A stretch of 47,297 nt of DNA from Tahibacter caeni. GTDB taxonomy: Bacteria; Pseudomonadota; Gammaproteobacteria; Xanthomonadales; Rhodanobacteraceae. How positions within the stretch are numbered: position 1 is the first letter of the stretch; every line of letters starts with the position of its first letter. Shown piece after piece: positions 7,332 through 14,955 of this stretch. The position numbers and the translations under genes were made by a program. The DNA lies in assembly GCF_024609805.1 (NCBI RefSeq), contig NZ_JANFVR010000005.1, forward strand, positions 1 through 47,297, in the 5' to 3' direction. The notes under the pieces were generated by a model, which ran no database searches, was not told the origin of the DNA, and worked only from the letters and a program-made list of their open reading frames with translations.

Positions 7332-7940
7332 CTACAGACTGCAGGTTTGCAGCGTCTGCAAACAGTGGTGGGGGAGCTGCTGGTAGGCGACGCCCAAGGG
7401 CGGCACCGCGTAGAGCGGTCGCGTGACGCACTGACGTACCAGCGTGTCGTCCATCTTTGGGGTTGGCGTGGAGACGGATGCCGGTACGGCCTGTCGACGC
7501 CACAGCCGAGCGACCGCAAGAAACGCGAGATAGGCGACGATCAGCACCGTGAACCACACCAGCCCGGCCTGCTGCTTCGGCGTCTTCACGGTCCCGGCAA
7601 GGCACAGCCACGACACGGCGACCACCGCCCACAGAAGCCAGTGCGAGCGGGCGCGCGGTTGGTCCGTCGCTACCGACTCAGGCGCCGCCGTCGCTGCCGC
7701 CTGCCTGCGCGACGGCGCGGCGCTCGGATCGAGCGCTTCCCATTCCCGGTGCCACTGCCGGTAGCGAGCAACCTGGGTTCGCGCCCGGCCCACCCACAAG
7801 GCGGCGGCGATGGCGCCAACAGGAACCAGCGCCGATGCGCCGGCGGCCCAAAGCCCCAGGGCGATGAACATGAATACGAGGGCGCTGCCGACGATCAGTC
7901 CGTGCCCGAGGATGAAATAGAAGAAGGGCGGTCGGTTCAT
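7332..7940 (-). CDS. inner-membrane protein coupled to the T4CP gene
   Basis: This 202-residue protein has paired hydrophobic segments at about 7-30 and 34-52, then a charged Arg/Ala/Pro linker, then another pair at about 102-120 and 128-145, and a polar C-terminal tail. Its ATG overlaps the stop of the upstream VirD4-like gene by 4 bases, so expression is coupled. The VirD4-like protein lacks the usual N-terminal membrane segments. A likely role is to dock that ATPase at the membrane, but this rests on position and topology only. No family name is recognised. Confidence 0.72.
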   Translation of the reverse strand: MNRPPFFYFILGHGLIVGSALVFMFIALGLWAAGASALVPVGAIAAALWVGRARTQVARYRQWHREWEALDPSAAPSRRQAAATAAPESVATDQPRARSHWLLWAVVAVSWLCLAGTVKTPKQQAGLVWFTVLIVAYLAFLAVARLWRRQAVPASVSTPTPKMDDTLVRQCVTRPLYAVPPLGVAYQQLPHHCLQTLQTCSL

Positions 7941-9478
7941 TGGGCGAACGTCGTCAGCAGCATGTTGCTTCCCGAATCGGTGAAGGACCGTCCCGCCTGA
8001 TACCAGACGGCGGATACCCGGTTGCCGTTGGCCGGCCCGCCGGTCTTGAGCATCCGGCCAAACTGCGCCGGTTCGATCAGATGGTCCATCTGCTCGCTAT
8101 AGCCGTAACTCTTGCCGGTGCTGGTTCCGCCGCCGCGCTGCTCACCCCAGCTCTCGCCCGTGCCGTACGAGTTGCCGTAGTTCCAGGAACCACTCGTGCG
8201 CCCGTCCGGGCCCGAGCTGCCCCCGTTTCCCGATTGGCTACCGCGATTCACGTTCGAGCCCCGGTTCATGCCGTAGCTCGTCGAGCTGCCGTCCGTCTCG
8301 TTGTAGGTCTCGCGCCGCTTGAGTACGCGACCGAGCGTGCGCGCCGCCCATTCGTTGGTTTCCGGGCAAGCATTGCTGTGGAATATCTTCGTGCCGAAAT
8401 TTCCGAGCAGGTGATGTACGCGGTCGCGCGCGTTCTCGCCTTGCATACGGGCGTAGTAGGTCGGCAGCGATTGCGACAGGTAGACCGTGGAGGCCCGCGA
8501 GGTGCGGCAGGTCGACTGGAATTCGGCGTCGTAGGAGTTCACGAAATACTGCGCCTCATCCGCCCAGAGGAACACGGGGCGATCGCGCTGCCCGGCATCC
8601 AACGCGTTGCGACTGAGCACAGCCCGCTGCCACATATATTTGAACAGTTGCTGGGCGATGATGCCGTCCTCGTTGCGCGTCAACGCGGGCATGTCGAGCA
8701 CGATCAGCGCACCGTGGAAGCACAGCTCCGGCACCAGCGTCGTCTGCCCGCAGAAGGCCGGGGCCAGCCATCCATGATTGAACCGGTCGAGCGTCGTGGT
8801 CAGCGAGGTCACGATGTTGCCGCGTGTCTTGCTATCGAGTACGGCGAAGTCACCGCGCCAATAGCCAAGCAGCATCCGACCGGCTTCTGGCCCAATCTGC
8901 GGGCCAGCTTTTGCAAAGGTTGCAAACATGAAGGACCGTGACTGCCAGCCCTCGTCGTCCATTTCCTGCAGTGACCGCGGTGCGCTGCGCACGAACTCGC
9001 AGATCTGGGGGATCGAAATGCTGCGGTACGCGGCATAGAGCACCGGAATCGTGTTGCGAAGGAGCTGGCGCGTCGTGTCCTCCCAGAAGGAATCGCCGCT
9101 GCGACCCGGCGTCGGCCCGGCGAGCCGCGCCGCTTCCACCACGCGCAGCAGGCACTCGACCACGCTGTTCAAGCCTGCCGAACCCTGGCGCGCCAACTCG
9201 TATGTCACGAAATTGAAACCATGATTCGCGCCGTTCCATTCGATCAACGACGCTTGGCGTCCGCTCATGGCGGCGTAGCGCCGCCAAAGCGTGACCTCGT
9301 CCGGCTTGGCGCAAAGCACTAGCCCACCGAACCCTGCGCGCAGATAGGCGGTCGCGAGCGCCTGCCCCGAACCGCTCGTCTTGCCGCTGCCGATGCTGCC
9401 GAATACCGCGACACCCTGGCAGGCGTCGCGCACCGTAAACACGTCATTCGACGAAAGGCGAAGCAGCGCGCTGTCCAT
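7937..9478 (-). CDS. VirD4/TraG-type coupling ATPase lacking TM segments
   Basis: This 513-residue P-loop ATPase would deliver the relaxase-DNA complex to a secretion channel. Walker A is GSIGSGKTSG (about 27-36). Walker B is PVFLWADEAQYF (about 301-312). A VYLSQSLPTYY segment matches the conserved region after Walker B, and a TKIFHSNACPETNEWAARTLG block follows. Residues about 396-465 are a Gly/Ser/Asn-rich low-complexity stretch. Family members normally begin with two transmembrane helices; this one starts directly with the nucleotide-binding domain. The downstream membrane gene overlaps its stop. No VirB/Tra pilus genes are present nearby, so transfer would need a helper system. Confidence 0.9.
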   Translation of the reverse strand: MDSALLRLSSNDVFTVRDACQGVAVFGSIGSGKTSGSGQALATAYLRAGFGGLVLCAKPDEVTLWRRYAAMSGRQASLIEWNGANHGFNFVTYELARQGSAGLNSVVECLLRVVEAARLAGPTPGRSGDSFWEDTTRQLLRNTIPVLYAAYRSISIPQICEFVRSAPRSLQEMDDEGWQSRSFMFATFAKAGPQIGPEAGRMLLGYWRGDFAVLDSKTRGNIVTSLTTTLDRFNHGWLAPAFCGQTTLVPELCFHGALIVLDMPALTRNEDGIIAQQLFKYMWQRAVLSRNALDAGQRDRPVFLWADEAQYFVNSYDAEFQSTCRTSRASTVYLSQSLPTYYARMQGENARDRVHHLLGNFGTKIFHSNACPETNEWAARTLGRVLKRRETYNETDGSSTSYGMNRGSNVNRGSQSGNGGSSGPDGRTSGSWNYGNSYGTGESWGEQRGGGTSTGKSYGYSEQMDHLIEPAQFGRMLKTGGPANGNRVSAVWYQAGRSFTDSGSNMLLTTFAQ

Positions 9479-9555
9479 GAACTAGTTCGCAAATAGATTT
9501 TTGATGTACCTTACCACTAAGCAACTATGTGTTCGCAACCACCACGGAGAACCTC
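9479..9555. promoter_or_regulatory. divergent intergenic region with repeated GTTCGCAA
   Basis: This 77-base AT-rich spacer separates the leftward transfer genes from the rightward small-gene run. GTTCGCAA occurs at 9485-9492 and again at 9531-9538, same orientation, 46 bases apart. A shared operator for both directions is plausible. No convincing sigma70 pair can be assigned by eye. Confidence 0.4.
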
Positions 9556-9771
9556 ATGGCGCAGCGCGACTGGTTTACCGAAGCGTTCGGGCGCGCGATT
9601 ACCGACATCCGCGAAAAAGTCGTCGAAGAACCCTGGTTTGGCCGCAAGATCGCGCGGCCCGGAGAGCACGCGCTGTCGCGAGACGACGAACGATTTGCAA
9701 CAGCTGCAAAAGAACATCCCGAAGAACGCGATCATGCCCGCGATTCGCACGAACTGGACATTGATCGCTAA
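9556..9771 (+). CDS. small hypothetical protein, first gene of rightward run
   Basis: This 71-residue acidic/basic soluble protein starts MAQRDWFTEAFGRAITDIRE. The ATG at 9556 follows CACGGAGAACCTC, a good ribosome-binding site; the frame opens upstream but without one. The C-terminal half is rich in Asp, Glu, His and Arg and is probably disordered. No family is recognised. Being divergent from the coupling-protein gene and first in a run of four, it may be a regulator or a relaxosome accessory, which is inference from position. Confidence 0.6.
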   Translation: MAQRDWFTEAFGRAITDIREKVVEEPWFGRKIARPGEHALSRDDERFATAAKEHPEERDHARDSHELDIDR

Positions 9772-9800
9772 CTCGTCGACAAACTCGCTAGGAGAAGGCA

Positions 9801-10532
9801 ATGCCGTTACCGCTGATCGCGTGGGCTATAGGCGCCATAATAGCGGGTGCTGCCGCAGGTAAAGGCGCAGAGAAGTACGGTGACAACAGGATCGACAAGG
9901 CGAAGGCGCTGATCGCGGATGCGGAGCGCTACGTCAACGACAAGCACATCGAATTCAAGCGCCGCCGGCGTCAGTACCTCGAGCGTATGCAGTCCTACGT
10001 CGAAATGATCCGTCGCGCGGTGCGGACGCCGTCGAGCGCCGTTCGAAGCATGCCCTCCGAGCTGCCGGAGGCACTCAAGCAGGTATGGGCGGACATGCTG
10101 GCGGAGCTGCGAACGCTCTCGCCGACTGCTGCGGATCGTGCCGGCATGCCACCAACCCAGCGGCAAGAAATACTCAGAAGCTTGCAGGGCGTGTCCGCCT
10201 ATGCGCGCTTCAACCATCGCGACTGGGGGCATTTTGCTGGCATCGCTGCCGGAGCAGTCCTCGCCTATGACGGCGTCGCCAAGGCGGTAAACGGTGCCAA
10301 AGCGTATGAGCGCGCCGCGGCAGCATCCACAGAGATGCGACTTGCCGCCGATCAGCAGATCGCATCGCTTATGAGCGCGCACGACGATCTAGCTATGCGG
10401 TGGGACAGTATCGTTGTTCCGCTGATGGGAAATGCGGACTCGGACGAATCAATGGCCGCAGTGCTACTCGAAATGGCATCCGATGTGGCCGCCGAGCTGG
10501 CGCGGCTGCTTCAGGAGTTCGGCGATGACTGA
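9801..10532 (+). CDS. hypothetical protein with glycine-rich N-terminal hydrophobic segment
   Basis: This 243-residue protein starts with a hydrophobic Gly/Ala stretch (PLPLIAWAIGAIIAGAAAGKG). Long helices follow (about 30-75, with DKAKALIADAERYVNDKH), then a second Gly/Ala hydrophobic patch near residue 145 (HFAGIAAGAVLAYDGVAKA). The ribosome-binding site is AGGAGAAGGC before the ATG. The pattern suggests a membrane-active or membrane-associated helical protein, for example a toxin-like or stress protein, but no family is recognised. It overlaps the next gene by 8 bases, so the two are co-translated. Confidence 0.68.
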   Translation: MPLPLIAWAIGAIIAGAAAGKGAEKYGDNRIDKAKALIADAERYVNDKHIEFKRRRRQYLERMQSYVEMIRRAVRTPSSAVRSMPSELPEALKQVWADMLAELRTLSPTAADRAGMPPTQRQEILRSLQGVSAYARFNHRDWGHFAGIAAGAVLAYDGVAKAVNGAKAYERAAAASTEMRLAADQQIASLMSAHDDLAMRWDSIVVPLMGNADSDESMAAVLLEMASDVAAELARLLQEFGDD

Positions 10533-10884
10533 CTTCTTCGCCGGCATGCAGGTTGCGCCAGGCCAAGCCGTGACGGAGCTCACCATCAAGGCGACAGCGG
10601 CAACGCTCATCCAGTACATGGATCTCGCGAAGCAACGGGAGGCTTGGCGTGCCCGGATCGAGCATGTGCGTTCTTCGTTCGAGAAATACGGACGCACGGA
10701 GGAAGTAGTCCTCGAAGATCGCCGGCTACGAACAGACCTCGCCCGATTTGCCATCGAAAAGCTCGCAGCGGCAGGCGATAGCGCAGCCATCCTGGCGCTG
10801 TTCAAAGACTACAACGCCGGCAGCCATGACTATCTCGGAAAAGTCATCGAAGTCATTGCGTTAACGTATCAACAAGAAGCGTAA
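10525..10884 (+). CDS. hypothetical helical protein overlapping the previous gene
   Basis: This 119-residue protein starts MTDFFAGMQVAPGQAVTELT, inside the last codons of the 243-residue gene (8-base overlap), a typical coupled arrangement. It is predominantly helical and charged (QREAWRARIEHVRSSFEKYG, LRTDLARFAIEKLAAAGDSA) with no signal peptide or membrane segment. I recognise no domain. Coupling suggests it forms a functional pair with the upstream membrane-associated protein, perhaps as partner or antagonist. Confidence 0.68.
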   Translation: MTDFFAGMQVAPGQAVTELTIKATAATLIQYMDLAKQREAWRARIEHVRSSFEKYGRTEEVVLEDRRLRTDLARFAIEKLAAAGDSAAILALFKDYNAGSHDYLGKVIEVIALTYQQEA

Positions 10885-10958
10885 GCCAACCCTGGCCCGG
10901 CCAGAATCTTCATCGAATTGTCATACAACACGATGGCCGCGATCGGCTATGGTGAAGT

Positions 10959-11267
10959 ATGAGTGCCGATGACCTACAGAAACTTCGTGATGCACACCAA
11001 GCCATTCGGCGTGACCTTCGCAAGCTCGTTGGAAACGAGCTGGTTTTCGATGAAGCCAAGGCGGAACTCGCTAAGCTCCGTGAATCGCTGACGCATCTCA
11101 AAGGCAGCAGCTACACGCCGCTGGTTGGTGCCATTACAGGCCTCGCCGTCGTCGGTATCGGCTACGGTGTCGGGCGCTTAGCCACCGAGGCAGCCCAGAG
11201 AAAATCGGATGCGAAGTGGACTGAGAAAGTCCAGCAACAGGCCGGAATTGCCGCACGCACCCTGTAG
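10959..11267 (+). CDS. small protein with one C-terminal-half TM segment
   Basis: This 102-residue protein has an N-terminal coiled-coil-like region (LQKLRDAHQAIRRDLRKLVG and following), one Gly-rich hydrophobic segment (about 53-73, YTPLVGAITGLAVVGIGYGV) and a short charged tail. It could be a membrane-anchored coiled-coil protein. The ribosome-binding site is weak (GGTGAAGT). The gene follows the 119-residue gene by about 75 bases on the same strand. No family is recognised. Confidence 0.58.
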   Translation: MSADDLQKLRDAHQAIRRDLRKLVGNELVFDEAKAELAKLRESLTHLKGSSYTPLVGAITGLAVVGIGYGVGRLATEAAQRKSDAKWTEKVQQQAGIAARTL

Positions 11268-11280
11268 CGGCTGCGCAATC

Positions 11281-11577
11281 CTACTTGGGCTGAGCGCTTG
11301 AGCGTTGAGCTGAGTGAGCTGCATCGCGGGCCGGCACTCGCACCATTGCAGGATACCAGCGCTCGTCAATCTGTTGGGCCAGTCCCGCGATCCGCAGATT
11401 CGCCAGATCGCGCGTCGCGTTACTGGGAATCGTTCCCACTAACTCGGCCACCTTGCCGGGCAGCAACCCTTCGTTCCCATGCTCGACGAGAACACGCAGC
11501 GTACGCAAGACACGCTGCTGCGCGACGTTCCAGTGCTTCTCTTCTTTGCGCATGCGATAGCCGTCGTCGCCTTCCAT
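11281..11577 (-). CDS. small winged-helix-like DNA-binding protein
   Basis: This 98-residue protein carries a helix-turn-helix-like block, HWNVAQQRVLRTLRVLVEHG then LLPGKVAELVGTIPSNATRD and LANLRIAGLAQQIDERWYP. The pattern of two helices, a recognition helix and a wing resembles IclR/MarR-type winged helices. It has no effector domain, so it is probably a simple repressor of element genes. The start could also be the internal Met at residue 9. It is convergent with the small membrane-protein gene. I assign the fold by pattern only. Confidence 0.6.
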   Translation of the reverse strand: MEGDDGYRMRKEEKHWNVAQQRVLRTLRVLVEHGNEGLLPGKVAELVGTIPSNATRDLANLRIAGLAQQIDERWYPAMVRVPARDAAHSAQRSSAQPK

Positions 11578-11716
11578 CCGGGGATAGTGTCGGCAACATC
11601 ACGAACCTCTCACCGCGAGAAGAAATCAGGCGCGGCCATACTGGCTGCACAGTCGAAGGAAAAACGCATGGCAGATCGGAGCGCAGGGGGGGCGGCGAAT
11701 CCGGGCACCTGCTCGA

Positions 11717-12358
11717 CTACAGCCAATCGGAAAGTGTCACGCTCTGCCCGTCGGGTAACCGGGCGATCTGAGCATACAAGCGTCCCAGCTTCGTTATCGC
11801 TTCCTGCTCATCCACGGCGACAAGATTCCCAACCTCGTATTCACCACCCAACACAAAGGGCTTGCGCGGCAGGAGGCGCTTACCCGGCGGGATGGGACCA
11901 TGCGTCGCCTGCCATTCCCGCGCAAGCGGCCATCCGGTCAGCTCAGCGTAATCGCTGAGAACTGCCCCGACCCATTCGCTCAATGTTTTTGTGAGTTCGA
12001 TGATCTCAGCGGTCTCGGGATTGAACGACACCACGCCCGAGGCCGTAATCCCGAACTGCACGGCGAATATGTCCTCCGCAAAGAACGTGATTCCTCTTGC
12101 GGCATCACCATACGCCGCCCGCCATCCGGCGGGGGAATTCCACTCGATAATTCCTCGCACCGATCCGCAACTGCTCAGCGGACGAAAGAGCAGCGCACTT
12201 TCAAATGCGTAAAAGCCGTTTCGCCGACGCAAGACAGACATGACGGCGCGCATGCCCTCAGACGCTTCAAGAAGCGTCGCGCTGGAAACAGCTTCCGCAG
12301 GCCCGAGCGGCGCGGATGCGATACCGAGCAACGCATCAATGCTGTCTTGCTTTGTCAT
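11717..12358 (-). CDS. SMI1/KNR4 (SUKH)-like immunity protein for the RHS toxin
   Basis: This 213-residue protein matches the SMI1/KNR4 group of immunity proteins. Recognisable blocks are GITFFAEDIFAVQFGI, GVVSFNPETAEIIELTKTLS, ALLSDYAELTG-like WVGAVLSDYAELTGWPLARE, GPIPPGKRLLPRKPFVLGGE and a C-terminal IARLPDGQSVTL. Its ATG overlaps the stop of the RHS gene (TAATG), the arrangement expected for a cognate immunity gene. It would bind and neutralise the DNase tip in the cytoplasm of the producing cell. Which SUKH subgroup it belongs to I cannot tell. The toxin pairing is an inference from overlap and family role. Confidence 0.8.
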   Translation of the reverse strand: MTKQDSIDALLGIASAPLGPAEAVSSATLLEASEGMRAVMSVLRRRNGFYAFESALLFRPLSSCGSVRGIIEWNSPAGWRAAYGDAARGITFFAEDIFAVQFGITASGVVSFNPETAEIIELTKTLSEWVGAVLSDYAELTGWPLAREWQATHGPIPPGKRLLPRKPFVLGGEYEVGNLVAVDEQEAITKLGRLYAQIARLPDGQSVTLSDWL

Positions 12359-14082
12359 TACGGGTCGTCCTTTTTCGGCGGAACAACGATCTGCACCCGC
12401 GTCCCGTCGGGCAGATCCTGTATTTCATATTTTAATGTGCTGCCGCTACTCCGATTATCACCGGATTTGACGTGCTGGACACTGTACTTCGCGGGATCGT
12501 CCGGCCTGATGACCGCCGGTGGAAATTCGTCGCGGTCATAGCCGGGCTTGGTCTCGTAGTCTTTGATGCGCGCGGCGCGACGCTTTGCCGCCCCTGTCCG
12601 GTCGATGGTTCCAGTCACGCAACACCCAGCCTCTGCCGCCTCTTGCGCGTGCCTACGTGCATCAGCAGCGTTGTCGGTCTCCAGAAACCGGCGCAGCTTT
12701 ACAGGATCATGGGGAGGCCCCGGAGGATTCCCCCCGCCAGTCATCCGCTGCATCGGCACCAATTCGGGGCGGCCATTGGCACCTTCGGTGACATGAAAGC
12801 TCGTGGGTGGGCCACGTTTGGGCGCCATCGCATTCAGCACGCGACCGGTGAGCTTGCGAGGGTCGATGCTGGCGGCCAGATCGAGCTGCGCGGCGGTATC
12901 GTCCTCATAGTAAGCGCGCTCGTAGGGATCAAGCGCAGCGTCAATGGCCGCATCAGCGGCAGCCCGGGGATCAGCTATCGCGCCTTCGGCAGCGCCGAAT
13001 GCAGCCTCCGCAAACTCGGCGACCTCTTGGTTCGCTGAATCGGCGCCTTCACCGAGGTCTGCGATGTAGGTGTCCGCCGCGGTGAGCGCCACGTTCGCTC
13101 CGGCATTCGCCATGGTCACGACACCTTCGCCCGCTCGGTTTCCGGCAGTCAGAAGCACCGTCCCCAGCATCCCAATCTCGACAAACGGACGCTCGTACCA
13201 GGTAGCGGAACTACGCATCGCCTTGATCTCGATAGCGAGATTGACGATGTCTTGCTGGTTCTGCTCGTGGCCTTGCAGCACTTGTTGCAGCTCGGCTGTC
13301 CTACCGCTACGATCGAGATAAATGAGGGGGTTGGCGTTCGCGTAGACATATGGGTGAAGCGTAATCGGTCGCATCGGGTCGCCCGCTGCAGGGTCTTCGC
13401 TTAGAAACGCCCCCAACTCCGAGTCGTAGTAACGCGCGTTCGCGTAGTGCAGCCCGGTTTCGTCATCGACCACGTAGCCGGTGAAGCCGAAAGGGCTCTT
13501 AACGGTGGATACCGTTGCTATGGGATTACCCCAGGCATCTACCTTGAATCGCGATACGACCTGTCCGTCGGTCCGCAGAATCGCTATGGGCGTCCCGAGT
13601 GCATCGAGGAGATACTGATAGACCTGCCCGTTGCGCCGCATCGAAAGCAGACGGCCATCTGCCGAATAGTCGTACCTGGCAAGGGAGTTACCGAGGACAT
13701 TCGTTTCCTCGATCAGCCGGGGGCCGTCATAGACATATCGAACGAGTGTGGCGTTCGGGCCAAACAGTTCCTTGTGGGTTCGCTGCCCGGCGGCGTTGTA
13801 GCCGTATCGCGCGACCGGAGTGCCATCGCGCTTGACCTCGATGAGCCGCCCACGCGCATCCCATAGGTACGCCGTAACAGCTCCGCCCTGCGTCTTGGTC
13901 TGCCGGTTGCCGTTTTCGTCGTAGGTGAATACGACGTTGCGCTCCGGATTCGTAGAGTCGTTGATCGCCGTTAGCTGATTGCGAGCGTTGTATTCGTAGG
14001 TTCTGACCGTCGGTGTGGTCGCGGCAACAGCCGATAGCGACGCGAAGGCAGTCAGGAATAATGCGAGCCACAGTAGACGCAT
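12358..14082 (-). CDS. short Sec-exported RHS-repeat toxin with NucA/NucB-type DNase tip
   Basis: This 574-residue protein has a Sec signal peptide (MRLLWLALFLTAFASLSAVA). About six YD repeats follow (26-200, for example YEYNARNQL, YDENGNRQT, YGYNAAGQRTHKE), then the RHS core with GLHYANARYYDSELGAFLSE and YVYANANPLIYLD, which ends the conserved part near residue 280. The variable part includes an Ala-rich helical linker (300-420). Residues about 475-560 look like a NucA/NucB DNase: GYDRDEFPPAV, SGDNRSSGSTL and LPDGTRVQIVV. Typical RHS toxins exceed 1400 residues, so this is a miniature form exported through Sec rather than a T6SS or ABC shell. The overlapping downstream gene is the likely immunity factor. 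Confidence 0.85.
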   Translation of the reverse strand: MRLLWLALFLTAFASLSAVAATTPTVRTYEYNARNQLTAINDSTNPERNVVFTYDENGNRQTKTQGGAVTAYLWDARGRLIEVKRDGTPVARYGYNAAGQRTHKELFGPNATLVRYVYDGPRLIEETNVLGNSLARYDYSADGRLLSMRRNGQVYQYLLDALGTPIAILRTDGQVVSRFKVDAWGNPIATVSTVKSPFGFTGYVVDDETGLHYANARYYDSELGAFLSEDPAAGDPMRPITLHPYVYANANPLIYLDRSGRTAELQQVLQGHEQNQQDIVNLAIEIKAMRSSATWYERPFVEIGMLGTVLLTAGNRAGEGVVTMANAGANVALTAADTYIADLGEGADSANQEVAEFAEAAFGAAEGAIADPRAAADAAIDAALDPYERAYYEDDTAAQLDLAASIDPRKLTGRVLNAMAPKRGPPTSFHVTEGANGRPELVPMQRMTGGGNPPGPPHDPVKLRRFLETDNAADARRHAQEAAEAGCCVTGTIDRTGAAKRRAARIKDYETKPGYDRDEFPPAVIRPDDPAKYSVQHVKSGDNRSSGSTLKYEIQDLPDGTRVQIVVPPKKDDP

Positions 14083-14167
14083 GAATGATCCGCCGTATGC
14101 CGTTCATGGGTACACAAAGGTTTATTGTTGCATACGCGCGACGGATACGACAGTTGCGGCAATGTCG

Positions 14168-14731
14168 TTAGTGCCACTCAAACGACGTGGCAAAAATCTG
14201 GTCAGGCAGTGGTGACGCAGAGCTTCCCCAAAGGTTCGATGCCGCAAAGCCCATCCCGGCCACGGTGAAGGACATCGCTACAATTCCGAATATCTTGATG
14301 GCTCCGTCATATTTTCTGGCATAGCGATCACGCCGAAATAGCTCAAGATAGTCACCGCCGGCGAGAAAGTCCGCAGCAGCTTTCTCAAAGGTTCCCATGC
14401 GGAAGTAGGCGCGAACAATCCGAACGATTTTTACCGCCGCCACCATCAGCGTTGAGAGCCAGAATAAAGTGAGGGCCGATTTCGCAGCAAACATGCCGAT
14501 TGCCGATTGCTTTCCCCACACGCTGAGAATTGCGATGATTGCGCCGGTGTCGATTGCGAGAATGTAGGCCTCCGCGTTCAATTCCGCGTCCAGCGCGCGA
14601 TTGCGCAGATCACGAAGGCGCGCGAAGACTTCGCTCCGCTCGCCGCTGTCTGGCTTCGCTGGAATAAGTTCCGGCGTTTCGATTTTCGGAGCGCTGGGGA
14701 GGCTCGTTTTTTTGTGGGACGCCTTAGCCAT
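14168..14731 (-). CDS. membrane protein of unknown function
   Basis: This 187-residue protein starts MAKASHKKTSLPSAPKIETP after CAAGGAACA, so I prefer the ATG at 14731 to the longer frame. After a charged N-terminal cytoplasmic part, hydrophobic segments occur near 55-70, 78-100 and 144-166. The C-terminus reads LPDQIFATSFEWH, reminiscent of the D-x-I-F-x-x-x-F tails on two secreted enzymes in this window, though this protein has no signal peptide. No family is recognised. It stands alone between the RHS module and the endonuclease gene. Confidence 0.65.
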   Translation of the reverse strand: MAKASHKKTSLPSAPKIETPELIPAKPDSGERSEVFARLRDLRNRALDAELNAEAYILAIDTGAIIAILSVWGKQSAIGMFAAKSALTLFWLSTLMVAAVKIVRIVRAYFRMGTFEKAAADFLAGGDYLELFRRDRYARKYDGAIKIFGIVAMSFTVAGMGFAASNLWGSSASPLPDQIFATSFEWH

Positions 14732-14955
14732 TGTTCCTTGCCTCGCGCAAACTCGCGGCGGTGGAATACCACCCCGGGAGAACGCCACATGGCGAACAAT
14801 CGCAAGAACTGCCGCGACGAAGAACATCCTCTCACTACGGGAAGCCGGGATCGTTGCCGGAACTCTGGCGCATTGCAGCGTGCATTTCACCCGTCACCGC
14901 CAGTGAGCTACTGCCGCTGCGCTATTGGGTCGCGGCCACTCTCTGCAGACTGAGC

